DNA of 64,000 nt from Phaseolus vulgaris (Eukaryota; Streptophyta; Magnoliopsida; Fabales; Fabaceae). Shown piece by piece: positions 1-12,360 of the stretch. Position 1 is the first letter of the stretch. Every line of letters starts with the position of its first letter. The stretch covers positions 3,816,118-3,880,117 of the forward strand of contig NC_023757.2 in the NCBI RefSeq assembly GCF_000499845.2, given 5' to 3'. Both the position numbers and the translations under genes were made by a program. Under the pieces are notes generated by a model. The model was not told where the DNA came from and searched no databases. It was given only the letters and a program-made list of their open reading frames with translations.

Positions 1-1390
1 TTCTTGCTACTCACACCAAATCATACTAATCAAAGTCGTTGCCTCGTGTATTTCTGCTGACTACAAACTGATCACCAATGCCCTTTGGAGATTCTACTCT
101 AATTATCAAAAATTGGACTCCTCCACCATTAATATATATGTATTTAAAAATAAAAAACATAAAAATACTAATGTGGACTATAGTTGTTCTTCATATTTTT
201 TTTTTTCTTTTTTTTTCTTTTTTTGTTTGGTGTAGGATTTTTATAAGGGTTGGAATACTCTCCTAAAGTATCTCTTTTTATAAATCAGAAAATCCTTCAT
301 TCATTAGAAATTATACATACAAATGATCTCTTTGCACAAGTCATTTATATTTATTATAGTGGTCACACGGTTAAATATATTTATTATAATTAAAATTAAT
401 TTTTTGTTTTTAATTTAAACTTTGGATTTTTTTAATATTGACAATGGTTTATTTCAATAATTTTTTATTATAAATATTCAGAAAGTCTAAAGTTTGAATT
501 AAGAAAAAAAAAATTCGTATTTACAGAAAAAAAAAAGCAATTTGGCATAAAAATACAAGAATAGAAAACATATTTACCAAAAATATTTAGAAAAATGATA
601 TCATAGTAGCAATATTAATGGAAATAAGTATAGGTACGAATACATTGAATAGCACGTCAAATACTAAGAAAAATATTTATGCTATACACACTCCAGTCTA
701 AAACTAATTTGGCTGTCAAAAAGCAATTATAATTGTTATTGTTACTTATTGAAATTTACTAAAATACCACGTTGAAAGTCAAATGGGGGTATGCATGTCA
801 TTTGCTAAAGGAACCGCACATACAGCTAAACAATAAAGGTTAATGATACATGCACAACTCCAATTTTTTATACAACCACATTACAAATCTCAAAATTATT
901 ATTTTAATATTTTTTTATATTATTTAATTATCAATTTATTCTTTATTATATATATTTATTTTTATATTCATGAAGGATTGTATGCGACTTCAAAAATGGT
1001 CAAACTATATTTTTTTTAATAATAAATTATTTGAAAGAGATGTCAAAGAACCTAATCCGACACCTTTGGTTGTTTATTGCCATAACTTTCACGTAACTTT
1101 CCACTGCCTTCATTGTTTTCATTTTATTTTTAGTGATTTATGGTTAACCCTGGTCTAACATTTATTTAAGTTTAAAACAAGTATTTAAGAACCTTTTCAA
1201 AAAAACATTCATTTTGTTTTAGTATTTAATAATTGACCATTTACGAAAAGAAACTTAACTACCCATAAATTATTTCCCACAAAAAAAATTATGGATAAAA
1301 AACTTAATTGCCATGAAATATTTTTCACTGAATAGTTATAAATTTGTCACATATATATAATTGATACGAAGCTCAACGTTTAATGATCAT
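1..1390. other. AT-rich intergenic DNA
   Basis: Very AT-rich with many A and T runs. The open frames are short and T-run derived, and I recognise no protein in them. Around 225-290 there is a stretch reading 'ataagggttgga...' that resembles the dispersed LINE-tail-like repeat seen again near 1918 and 19895. Confidence 0.6.
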
Positions 1391-1769
1391 TCCAAAAAAA
1401 TCATGAAATAAAAACTAATTTTTAGAGATCAAAATAATTAGTTACAATAGTAACTAAATTAGAAACCATTTTAGAAGTTAAATAAAATTTTGGTTTCTAA
1501 ATTAGTTTCTATTATTGTTAAATAGTTTTTAAACTGGTATCTAATTACCAACCAAGGTTTTAGAGACCAAATTTAAAAACTAAATAATTGGTAGTTAAAA
1601 CCTTGTTGCTAATTAGATACTAATTTAAAAACTATTTAACAATAATAGAAACTAATTTAGAAATCAATCTTTTATTTAGTTTATAAAATGGTCTCTAACT
1701 TAGTTACTATTGCAACTAATTATTTTGGTCTCTAAAAATTGGTTTCTATTTCATGATTTTCTTGTATTG
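1391..1769. mobile_element. Palindromic CACTA-type MITE, copy 1 (eroded left end)
   Basis: First of four related copies (the others are near 18368, 22129 and 55922). The element reads almost as one long palindrome: blocks such as 'aatttctattattgtta' and 'taacaataatagaaactaat' face each other around the centre. The right end is close to the family end CTTGTAGTG (here CTTGTATTG). The left CACTACAAG end is degraded, so the left border is approximate. No coding capacity. Confidence 0.7.
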
Positions 1770-1774
1770 GATTC

Positions 1775-1995
1775 AACTACTTGAATTTTGAACCCAGTTG
1801 ATTGTATGAGGATGATTGTTTAATGTTTTCTGTTTTTCTGTGGTTAGTTTGGTTGTTTCTTAGATAATTAGGTAGGTGTTTCTTGGTAGGAGTATGGTAA
1901 GGTGTTTTGTTCTTTATGTATAAGGGTTGAATCACTCTTGAAGTTGTTCCATTTATTTCTTTTTTATTGTTGATAATTTTTTTTTTGAATGATTC
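1775..1995 (+). repeat. Dispersed repeat resembling a LINE 3' tail
   Basis: The stretch 'ggtaggtgtttcttggtagg...' followed by 'gtataagggttgaatcactc' recurs in modified form at 19740-19960 ('gtataagggttggatcaccc', followed by an A-run) and in part at 225-290. A shared tail ending in a homopolymer is typical of plant LINE 3' ends, but no reverse transcriptase is visible, so the class is a guess. Confidence 0.35.
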
Positions 1996-2023
1996 AATAT
2001 CAGTTATATAATTTGCCCCACAC

Positions 2024-2047
2024 ACATATATATATATATATATATAT
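2024..2047. repeat. (AT)n microsatellite
   Basis: Pure dinucleotide run. Confidence 0.9.
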
Positions 2048-2103
2048 TATTTTGAAGAAAACATGTATATGTAGAAAACTTTTTCTATACTTTATCTAGT
2101 TAA

Positions 2104-2361
2104 CTCAACGAGTAGGAGTGACAATGCGGATTGGTTCGTCCCGTACTTGATCCGTAAAAAGCAAATCAGGTTGGCCTGTTCCGCATAGAATTTGTGAACT
2201 AATTTTTCTAGCCCGTCTTACATAAGAATTGATCAACGCAGACTGTACATTATACGGAACAGACTTAAGCAAACCAACAAGTTAAAATAAACAATCTATT
2301 CCACCTTTTTCAGCGAACCGCTACCCGATCCGGTTAGTCCCACTTTTTCACCTCAACGAGT
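2104..2361. mobile_element. Small hAT-type MITE with direct flanking repeat
   Basis: The direct repeat CTCAACGAGT flanks the element at 2104-2113 and 2352-2361. Inside, the left end reads aggagtgacaatgcgg and the right end, reverse-complemented, reads aggtgaaaaagtggg, an imperfect inverted repeat. An 8-10 bp duplication with short imperfect ends fits a non-autonomous hAT element of about 240 bp. It is less AT-rich than its surroundings and has no coding capacity. Confidence 0.6.
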
Positions 2362-5300
2362 CTCTCCATCTCTCACTCCCTTCTATGATCACTTCTTCTG
2401 AGACAATCAACTGGGGAAAGGGTTCTGAACTATTTTTAGTCTGAGTGGGAAGAGGTTAATAATGGAACAGGTACATTAGAACATAAGCTAGGTTCTTTTT
2501 ACTATGGTAGTTTAATTCTTTTCAATTTTTTCAAATAAATATTATTTCTTTCAAAAATGAATAAATGATGTGAAATACGATTTTTGAATATTAAAATCGT
2601 CAATCACAGATACGATTTAAAAATATTTAGAAATCGTATATATGCTTTTTAATTTATAATATATAAAATTAAAAAAAATCAAAATTTAGAATTTGTATAT
2701 TTATATACAATTTTTAGTTAAAATCGTAAGAAATATAATTATTTATTTTTTAATGTATAATAATTTTAATATATATTTTTTAATATTTAAAATTAAAAAT
2801 GTTAAAAAATTAGACAAGTTTAATTTTTTTTTTATATAAATGCTTTCACGTTAGATATCATTATGCAACTTGACATCTCGACTGACACCTCAAGTAACAT
2901 CAATCATCTGTCATCACATGAAAAAAAATTATTAAAAAATAAAAATATAAAATATAAAAATATGAGAGACTAGGCCAAAACTCATATGTTAACAAAAATG
3001 ATACATTGGTAAACTATATCTATTCATAAAGAATTCTAAGAACATACTGAATGGAAGTCTATTATACCAATGAAATGATTATATGTGAATAAATCATAAA
3101 TTAGCCAACTTATTAGTACACGCATTACAATTTAAAACTTTTTTATATATATAATTACAAAAAATCAATTTTTTATAAAATATTATTTTAACTGAATAAG
3201 TTTTTATAAAATATATTTTTCTATATATAATTAGAGAATGACTAAATTTTTAGAAAATAATTTTTATTATATATAATTAAAAAATTAAATATAATGTTTT
3301 GGTTTTTAATATATTAAAATTATTTTGAAACCTTAAATATACTAGAAAATTTTAATCCAAAAATTAAAACGGAGAACGTCTTCTAGTTTTAAACATGTTT
3401 TTGTTTGATTAAAGTTCTCACTAATAAAAGATAAGTTACTTATTTATAAATATAAAGGGTGCAGAAAGAAATATTAGATCTAGGAAATAAAAGTTTGAAA
3501 ATGAAGACATAACCAAGTTACAAATAATAGAGTGGGCCAAATAATACCAATAACTCAAGGAAGAAATTTTCTTCCTACACCCCTATAATTATTAACTCTA
3601 GTTCTAAACAATTTAAAATTATCATTTTACCCTTTCTAAAAATGACTTCCATTACATGTTCTAGAAATATTCTAAAACAAGCTTTATATAATTTCCAAAA
3701 CATGATTTCTAGAATAGAAGGTCTGGAACAAGATTTCTACAATAAGATTTCTACAATAAGATTTCTAGAACAAGATTTCAAGAACAAGTGAAATACATTT
3801 TAAAACAAAGTTTTCATACTAGAATTTTTGGAACAACCCCTTTAAAAGAAGTAAAGAAGTATGATACTTTTTACAACATAATTTCTAGAATAAACTTTTC
3901 ACAATGTAAGTAATACCTTTCAAAATAATTTTTCAGGACAACTCACTCTCTATGTATTATTCTTCTTCTCAAAGAATGTAGCACGATAAACAATGGTGAT
4001 GTAGTGTTTTTTTTTTTTTTTTCTTTAAATGGAGTGTAGTTAGTAATTATGGAGTTGCAAAATGCATAAGTTCTCAAGGAAACAAATTTGAAGGTGGTCT
4101 TGAAATGCAATGATGCATGAAAATGATGTTGACTTCAATAAATAAAAAAATTTCTCATGTATTCACCATTTCCAATATCCCATATTTAAAAAAAAGTGCT
4201 TCATACTTTTTTTCTATTATTTATTTATTCTATTCTATTTCATAAAACTCCTAATAAATACATTAATTTAATTTTTATTTTTTCATTTAACTCTAATAAA
4301 TTAAGGATGTCGTAAATCTTCCAAAATATGTTCATACAAGAGTGGGTAGGTGTTGGTTTCAATTGTAGTTTAATGCTTTGAAGTACAAGTGTCGAACCCA
4401 TAAGAACAATTTCAATTAAAAATTTATATTGTAACACTCACTAAGTATATAAACATGGATAATGATTTTATTCATAATACATTAAAGTTACAATAGTGAC
4501 TTTGCATATGAAATTAGTAAGTGTTGATAAAGAAGAACTGACAATGAGAGAGGGTTATTGAAGAGCAGAGGGAGATGCTTCATGCAAAGACAAGAGCTCT
4601 TCAAATTGAGTTGGATATGATCGAAAAAGTATTTAGAGATGTCCACCGTCCCTAGTTACTCTTATGTTTTGTGTTTCAAACTCTTTTTTATTTTTTATGT
4701 TTTAATCTATGAGCTGAATCCGTTATCTCTTTTATGTATTTATGTTATGAACTCTAGACTTTGTTGTTATGGACTCTGTTATCATAATATGAACAATTTT
4801 CTGTTCAGTTTTCCTGACTATAAACTTTTTATACACATTTAGCTATGCATGTGCACTTGTTTTAAGTTGTTAGGTGTTGTTGATGAAGCTCAACCTCAGA
4901 AATGGAAGGCAGAAATGGAAGGGAGGTTATGGAGTATATATGTATATGACCAAATAATGGAGACCTATTGCATATCCAAGGACTCATCAATTGGTTTGTG
5001 GTAAGATAAATTAAATTTGTAGTAAACAAGGGATGCATCTCTCTGCTTCTCTGTTGTCCAAAGTTATTTGTGTTTGATCATTACAAGTGTTTGTATTTAG
5101 TGACTCTACAATCAGAAGGTTTGATGAATGAAGTTGACATCTTTTACCATTTTATGCAGCTTGCCACAGGCTCGCAAGACATCATTGACTCGATTTTTGG
5201 AGAAGTGCAAATGTTAGTCTTTATAATGCTTTTTATCATTAAAAAAAAATGAGTACATAGATGACAAATTATTGGAGTGTGAGGTCTTTCTGTCTATGCA

Positions 5301-7028
5301 GGGTATTGAGTGCAACACCATGTAACCTCAACCTCAACAAGAAATTTGAGAATATGACACAACATAGTGCAACTCTTTCAAACACCAGTAACATCTTGTA
5401 AAAAAGACTACTTCATTAGATAAAAATTGTTATAACTTATAATATAGTAATGTTGCATGCAGATTATCTTATTTTTATGAGAACTTATGTTGACATTTTT
5501 GTATCAAACTGTGTTCAGTTCTTATATAACTATCATCTCAAAAACTTTTGAATTTGTTCATTTATAAACTGTGTTCAATCTTTATATAACTATTATCACA
5601 CAAACTTTTGAATTTGTTAATTTATAAATTTTCGGTGGTCATGGTAACTTTGTCAAGTAACTTTTGAAAGTAGCAATTTTATTTTTGAATATTTTTATAA
5701 AAAGAATATTTTGAAAGACTTATTCTTATGATTTAAGAACCTAACCCATGTTCAATAGTTGTATGTAATAACAAATGTAATTCTTATCGGTTAAAAAAAT
5801 CTAAGTGAATCATTTCAAGAGATGAACTTTTATTTTTATTGTTGATAAAGTAAGTTAATTAAACATAGTTAAAATAATTTAATTATTTAATTTGTTAAAT
5901 TGTTAAAAAGTGAATTGATACAGGATTAATTTATAACATAATTAAAACATGATGCTGTGAAGGTTGCAATAGAGGAGATGAAGAAGAAGTTTGGGAGTTT
6001 TTATTAAGTAGCAATTAAAACAATAGGCTTGTTTGATCTGAGTCTTAATAATAGAAAATAAGATGATGATGATGATGATAATATGTATTTTTTATGTTTA
6101 TAAAAAAAGATAAAATACCATATTGAGAGTTAGGATGATTCAAAATATATCTAAAATTTATTTTCAAAGTTTAACAGTTAGAATTCAATCTTATGAAAAT
6201 AAATTTTGAAATGTATTAATTAAAGAAATACCTATTATTATATTAATAATAACAATATAGTGTCTATGATTATGGAGAAAACACAGTTAATTTCCAATTT
6301 ATATACAATAGGATAACTAAAGAATTAAAAGAAGCCCTGAATGCTCCAATATTTTTCATAATTTTTTTTTATAAGATACACGAAAGTTGGGTAATGTATT
6401 TTTTTTTTTATAAGATATGGGAAAGTTGGGTAATATATTTTTATGTATTTTTCTTCTTTTCTAGGAGTTACTTATTTGTTTTTTTATGTATAAAAGTAAT
6501 TTGATATTTAAAAAAAATGACTTATATATTTTGACTTAAAAAAAATCAAGATACGATAATAAATTTTATGCATATTAACACAAAGAAGAGAGCAAGTGCA
6601 ATTTTCTATTTTTTTTCCCATTTTAAAATTGGATTCGATGCACGTCTATGATACTTGAAAGTTACTTGATTGAGTCTTATAAAACTACATTTCTAACATT
6701 GGACAATAATATATTTTCTATTTTATTTCTTACATATTATTTGTATTTGCTTCATCCTTCATTAACAATATTCTGAATGGAAAATAATAAAATGAGAAAC
6801 AAACTAATATTTATAATTTTTAATGGACAAAAAAAAAAATATTATTTTCACTTTTTTTTTATCTTTTTAACTTGCTGAATGACAAAATATGTCAAACAAA
6901 ATTGATAAAAAGTTGTCACTTTAACATAATTAATATTGTAATGAACAACTTGACAGCGGATATTTTTTTTTACAAAATTAAATATTACCAATTTTTTGTC
7001 AAAATTAATTAAACAAATATTAAGGACC
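2362..7028. other. AT-rich intergenic DNA
   Basis: No protein family recognised on either strand. It holds A/T runs, a short (GAT)n-like run near 6062-6080 and the dispersed repeat listed at 2830-2992. Stretches near 4640-4840 and 5070-5250 are open but give low-complexity, hydrophobic translations with no recognisable motif. Confidence 0.6.
2830..2992 (+). repeat. Dispersed repeat, copy 1 (partner at 50160-50324)
   Basis: Shares 'gacacctcaagtaacatcaa' and 'catcacatgaaaaaaa' plus flanking sequence with 50160-50324, in the same order and orientation. Probably a fragment of an unidentified transposable element. Confidence 0.6.
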
Positions 7029-7037
7029 TAATACTTC

Positions 7038-8513
7038 GGGTAAATTCCCTATCTAGCACTATTTAGACTTTTATTTCCCTAACTAGCACCCTTTTGTTTT
7101 TATTTCCCTATCTAGCACCCTTTTGTTTTTATTTCCCTATCTAACACCCTTTTATTCTTTATTTCTCTATCTAGCACCATTTCAAAAATAAATAAATAAA
7201 TAATAATTTATTTATGTTTTGATAATTTTAATATTGAATGCATTAAAAAATAAATATTTTTAATGTTTAAAATAGTTAGAAATATAATTAATGAATAAAG
7301 AAATGAGTTTTTATAAAATAAAATAAAAAAATTAAAATGTTTAGTTTAAATTATTTTTTTTAAGAATGAAGAAAATAAAAAATTAAACCCTACAACAACA
7401 TAAAAGTTGAATCTATAAACATAAATTACTATTTATTTTTATTATTATTGATGATGTAATCATGTTAATTTCAAGTAAAAAATACATGACATAATTACAA
7501 AAAAACCAAAGTCAAATAGTATTAATTAATAGTGGATACATAGGTAATATTGAAGTGTCTATCCTAAATGCAAAATCCTAAAAAAAACTAATGCAAATGT
7601 TACACTTAATGCTTAAAAATGAGAAGTAAAAAATGAAAAAAAAATAAGTTTAGAAAATAAAAATAGCAACAATAAAAAAAAAGTATGGTAGAAAAAAATA
7701 ATAACTAAAAACATAAAAGATATAAAATAAAGGCAAAACAAATTAAGATAAAAGATATAAAAATAAATCCAAATAAGATAAATATAAGAGATATAAGGCG
7801 ATACTAAATAAGTATATGTTGATCATAAAAATGAAAATAAATTAAAGATGATAATTCATTTAATATTTTTTTCAATGGTACATTAAATAGTTTGTGCGAA
7901 ATGAAACATAATTAATGACGAGAAGTGCACAATCCAGTAATGTTGGGACATATTCTTTATGTGTGTCTTCGTATTTGACAATATGAACATTTTTTTTCGA
8001 TCATGTTGTTCTTTTATGTTCATATATTTATTTAACTTTGTTTTTTTATAACTATGTCCTGTATTTTTTACTTGAAATTAACATAATTACATCATCAATA
8101 ATAAAAAAAAATACTAATTTATGTTTATATATTCAACTTTTATGTTGTTGTAGAGTTTAATTTTTTATTTTATTCATTCTTAAAAAAATAATTTTTAAAC
8201 TAAACATTTTAAATTTATTACTTTTTTATTTTTATTTTGTAAAAACACATTTCTTTATTCATTAATTATATTTCTAACTATTTTAAACATTAAAAATATT
8301 TATTTTTTAATGCATTCAAAATTAAAATTATAAAAAAAATTAATTTATTATTTTTTAATTTATTTTTGAAATGGTGCTAGATAGGGAAATAAAAAATAAA
8401 AAGATGCTAGATAGGAAAATAAAAACAAAAAAGTGTTAGATAAGGAAATAAAAACAAAAGAGTGCTAGTTAAGGAAATAAAAGTGTAAATAGTGCTAGAT
8501 AGGGAATTTACCT
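7038..8513. mobile_element. Foldback Mutator-like element with long inverted arms
   Basis: The left end GGGTAAATTCCCTATCTAGC is mirrored at the right end (…GCTAGATAGGGAATTTACCT). The arms run about 460 bp each (7038-7500 and ~8040-8513), and the inner arm parts also match, e.g. 'gatgatgtaatcatgttaat' against its complement near 8090. Each arm tip has about four tandem ~30-bp subrepeats of 'atttccctatctagcaccc'. Flanks are taatacttc (7029-7037) and caatacttc (8514-8522), 8 of 9 matching, as expected for a 9-bp Mutator target duplication. No transposase is visible, so it is non-autonomous. Confidence 0.8.
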
Positions 8514-8520
8514 CAATACT

Positions 8521-8645
8521 TCACCTAAAATAAAATAAAATAAAAATTAATTGATTTTGATTTAAATTAAAGTATAGCGAAATGATACTTCACTCAAAAT
8601 AAAATAAAAAGTTTTGATTGATTTTTATTTAAATTAAAGTATCAC
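8521..8645 (+). repeat. Two ~65-bp tandem copies
   Basis: 'acttcac...aaaataaaataaaa...gatttaaattaaagtat' occurs twice in a row, directly beside the right end of the foldback element. The target duplication of that element overlaps the first copy. Confidence 0.6.
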
Positions 8646-8689
8646 AAATTTAACCTTATTGAAATTAAGAAAAAAATTATCTTTATTTT

Positions 8690-9074
8690 ATATTTAAATA
8701 CCAATCTTAGCCAATAAAAAGCCCAGCCACCGCACGAACCACCTGCAACCCGCGACCACCGCACAAACCGCGCGACCGCTCCGCTTGATCGCCACAACCG
8801 CCGCACTCCCAGAAGAAGACGTACAGAAGACGCAAAAGGCAACGGCACGAAAATGAAACCCTAAGTTCAGTTTGTTTCATTTAATTTTCCCCCTTCAGAG
8901 CGACACCGTTTTGGGTTTAAAAAGAATCCAGTTAAACTCGCCAAATCGGACCGGAATCGCGAGTTTACTCCGATTTTGCCGAATTTGTTAAAAAAACGAG
9001 TTTGCTACCGAGTTAACTCGGCAGGGCATGTGAAAACGTAAACTCGGACGAGTCAGCGAGTGACAACCTTGCAT
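8690..9074 (-). mobile_element. GC-rich transposon-end-like segment, possibly hAT
   Basis: An island of GC-rich DNA (8700-8850, many CCGC and GCGAC runs), followed by repeated 'actcg / cgagtt' motifs and ending 'gcgagtgacaaccttgc'. Read on the - strand this end is CAAGGTTGTCACTCGC, similar in style to hAT termini. I found no matching second end or target duplication, so it could be a fragment or another kind of repeat. The open frame at 8642-8848 (-) is low-complexity and not a gene. Confidence 0.3.
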
Positions 9075-9628
9075 CATATTCCAGCCACCGCTTTTATGTG
9101 AACAAAATTTGCTACGATGCAAATGTTTTTTGGGTAAAACATTATTCAGGTATTGAGAGTCCCTAATATTTCAATTTGTTAATCATTCTAGTCCAGAGTC
9201 CAAAAAGTTGTTGGGCTTAATCATAATATTAGGGTATGCTAATTGATTTTGGAATATGTTTATTTTGATTCAGTTTGAGAAAAATGATCTTTTTTCTGAC
9301 TAAATGCGTGCTTCATTTTGACTTTGATTTGCCAGGCATATGGATAATTGATAACTGTAATTTGTTTTTTAATTTACGAAGCAGATTTCTCAGCTCTCTG
9401 CTACAACAAATCTACAATGTTTGTGTGTTTGAACACTGAAGTTCATATAAGAAGGTAGCAAGGAGTTCGAGTAACCTTCCACACTCATAACACCCTCCTG
9501 TTCATTGGTTTGGGGGCAGAGGCTAGTCTATTGAAGCTCAGGTCCATTGAAAACCTCCACCAAGCTTTTTCTTTTGATTCTTGTTTCTTCCTCTTATACT
9601 AATTGTTTGAGCTGCGTGTACCAATCTC

Positions 9629-11410
9629 ATGACAATGGCAATGGTGAGGGGAACTCCTTTGTATTCTTCTGTAACGCTCTTGTGCCGAAGCTTTGCCCAA
9701 TTCCGAAACCTCACCTCAGAGACCAAACAAGGCTATCATGATCATCCCACCAAAATCCTCGATGCTAAAGATTGCAACTTTATCCATGAAATTTGTAGGA
9801 TTACACGATCAAAGCCCCGTTGGGAGGACAACCTTCTTTCCCTGTATCCATCTTTCAATTTTTCTGACCCCTCTTTCTTCCTCCTTTATCTTAACCACCA
9901 GAACAATGCCTTGCTCTCCCTCCGTTTCTTTCACTGGCTGTGCTCTTCTTGTGGTTTCTCGCCTGACCAGGCATCTTACAATGCCCTTTTCTGTGCGCTT
10001 GTGGATGCTGGAGCCTGCAAAGCAGCAAAAGCATTGCTTGACTGCCCGGGTTTGACTCCCGAGCCTGCTTCCTTGGAGGGTTACATTCAGTGTCTCAGCA
10101 GGACTGGAATGGTTGAAGATGCAGTTGATATGTTGAAACAGGTCGGGTTTTGCCCCTCTGTAACAACTTGGAATGCATCTCTGTTGAGTTGTTTGAGGGC
10201 TGGGAGGACTAATCTGGTTTGGACATTATATGAACAGATGATGGAATCCGGTGTTGTTGCTAGCATTAATGTGGAAACTGTTGGATATCTGATAATGACA
10301 TTCTGTGCAGAAAACAAAGTTTTGAAAGGGTATGAACTTCTTAGGGAACTTCTGGAAAATGGCTTACATCCTGATAATGTTGTTTTCACTGCACTTATTA
10401 GGGGGTTTTGTAAGGAGAGACAATATGCTCGAGTATCTGAGATCCTTCATATTATGATTGCCAAGCAATGCAATCCTGATATCTTTACATATCAAGAAAT
10501 CATAAATGGACTCCTGAAGAGGAAGAATTCTGAGGGCTTCCGGGTTTTTAATGATCTCAAGGACAGAGGATATTTCCCAGACAGGGTTATGTACACAACA
10601 GTGATCAAGGGTCTATGTGAGATGGGAAGGCCCGGGGAGGCCAGGAAGCTGTGGTTTGAGATGATTAAAAAGGGATTTCGGCCAAATGAATACACCTATA
10701 ATGTAATGATGCATCAGTATTTTAAGATTGGTGATCTTGTTGAGGCAAGGAAGATCTTTGAGGATATGCGTGGCAGAGGTTATGCAGAAACCACAGTTAC
10801 CTATACCACAATGATTTCAGGTTTATGTTTGCATGGAAGAACAGATGAAGCACATAGCTTGTTTGAAGAAATGTTTCAGAAGGGCATTGTTCGTGATTTG
10901 GTTACATACAATTCTATTATTAAAGGCCTGTGCAAGAATGGGGAGCTGGTTAGGGCAACAAAACTATTAAATGAACTGCTGGCACAGGGTTTAGAGCCAT
11001 CAGTTTTCTCTTATACTCCTCTTATTAAGGGACTATGTGAAGAAGGAGACACACAGGGTGCAATTAGGTTGTGGAAGGATATGCAAGATAAACATTTGGA
11101 ACCAACAGCAAGTACACATGATTATATTATAACTGGGTTATGCAAAGAAGGATATTCTCTGCAGGGAATGGAGTGGTTGCTTAACATGACGAGTTGGAAG
11201 CTGAAACCCCAGGAGCATACTTTTGAGCACCTGATTAACAGTCTATCACAGGAAGATAGGTTGGATGAAATTTTGGATGTTTTGGAGTTCATGTTTAGAA
11301 TAGGATATAGACTAAAAGAAAGCACAATTCATTCTTTGGTGAGTAAATTTAGCAGGGATAGTTTTCATTTTCCTGACTTACGGTTGGAGAAGATCATAGA
11401 AAGAAATTGA
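9629..11410 (+). CDS. P-class pentatricopeptide repeat (PPR) protein
   Basis: Uninterrupted 593-codon frame. From about residue 110 to 560 it is a chain of ~35-residue helical hairpin repeats with typical PPR wording such as VTYTTMISGLCLHGRTDEA, VTYNSIIKGLCKNGEL and YTYNVMMHQYFKIGDL. No E, DYW or other C-terminal editing domain is seen, so it belongs to the P class, which bind organellar RNA and affect its stability, splicing or translation. The N-terminus (MTMAMVRGTPLYSS, then Arg/Ser-rich) fits a mitochondrial or plastid transit peptide; mitochondrion seems likelier but is inferred. The lack of introns in the CDS is usual for the family. The start is the first Met of the frame; a second Met four codons on is an alternative. 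The RNA target cannot be read from sequence alone. Confidence 0.93.
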   Translation: MTMAMVRGTPLYSSVTLLCRSFAQFRNLTSETKQGYHDHPTKILDAKDCNFIHEICRITRSKPRWEDNLLSLYPSFNFSDPSFFLLYLNHQNNALLSLRFFHWLCSSCGFSPDQASYNALFCALVDAGACKAAKALLDCPGLTPEPASLEGYIQCLSRTGMVEDAVDMLKQVGFCPSVTTWNASLLSCLRAGRTNLVWTLYEQMMESGVVASINVETVGYLIMTFCAENKVLKGYELLRELLENGLHPDNVVFTALIRGFCKERQYARVSEILHIMIAKQCNPDIFTYQEIINGLLKRKNSEGFRVFNDLKDRGYFPDRVMYTTVIKGLCEMGRPGEARKLWFEMIKKGFRPNEYTYNVMMHQYFKIGDLVEARKIFEDMRGRGYAETTVTYTTMISGLCLHGRTDEAHSLFEEMFQKGIVRDLVTYNSIIKGLCKNGELVRATKLLNELLAQGLEPSVFSYTPLIKGLCEEGDTQGAIRLWKDMQDKHLEPTASTHDYIITGLCKEGYSLQGMEWLLNMTSWKLKPQEHTFEHLINSLSQEDRLDEILDVLEFMFRIGYRLKESTIHSLVSKFSRDSFHFPDLRLEKIIERN

Positions 11411-12360
11411 TATAACTGAATGTGTTGTTTGTATCATCTTCTATTTACTATCTATGACCAATAAAATGGAGAATATTTTGAGCTTCTCTTGTCAACGTGA
11501 TGCTACAATTTCTTTGTGTATGTTTCTTTTAAAGTTTGATTTCATTCTTGAAGCTTCCGATTGTACATCTTGAAGTTGCAACTTGTCTGCTGCTGTTTTT
11601 TCAGTTTGTAAATTTAAATTTTCCTTTTGTAAGCAAAGGGGTTATTTGCCTTATGTAAAACTACAGAATTTATCTATTTCTATTAAATGTCTTCTCTAGT
11701 TCTCCTCAACAAGAGCAATGAAACCTGCCTTCTTAAGTGTAGAAATTGAACTAAATATTCATACATGAATAAACTCTGAATTGAGTGTCAAGATATGTGT
11801 GGAGTTTGATTGCAGAAACAGTGATTTGATGTTGTATGCCTAACAGCCACCAAGAATGACTCAAAGCTGTTTCCATACACCCAAATCTGCATAAGAAAGA
11901 CTTTTCTTTTATTCATTATATTGCATCACATAAATTTAGACTTTGTGGTACTAATGCTACTCTCTTTACTCCCATTTATAAGAAAAAGAAAAAAAAACAC
12001 TTTTTTCTTAAATATAAACAAATTTTAACTACTTTTACTTCATTTGATGATATATTTCATAAAATACCTTAACTTTAATTAATGTCTAACTTTTGGTTAA
12101 CCATTATCATATCATTTGTGCTTTCTGTTTTACCATATTAACAACAAGGCATCTTATTAGGAGAATTAGTAAAATTTATTACAGTTAATTTATCCCTTTA
12201 TTAAGTATGAATTTAATTATTTCTTTTGCTTATAAATGAGAACAGGTGTATTACTCTATAGATGAACTTTTCTTGTAAACTTGTATCTGAACAAAAATGA
12301 ATTTCTCACTATTGTTTCTCTAGTTTTTATGACTGCCTAGTGAATGAAGCAGAAGCATAC

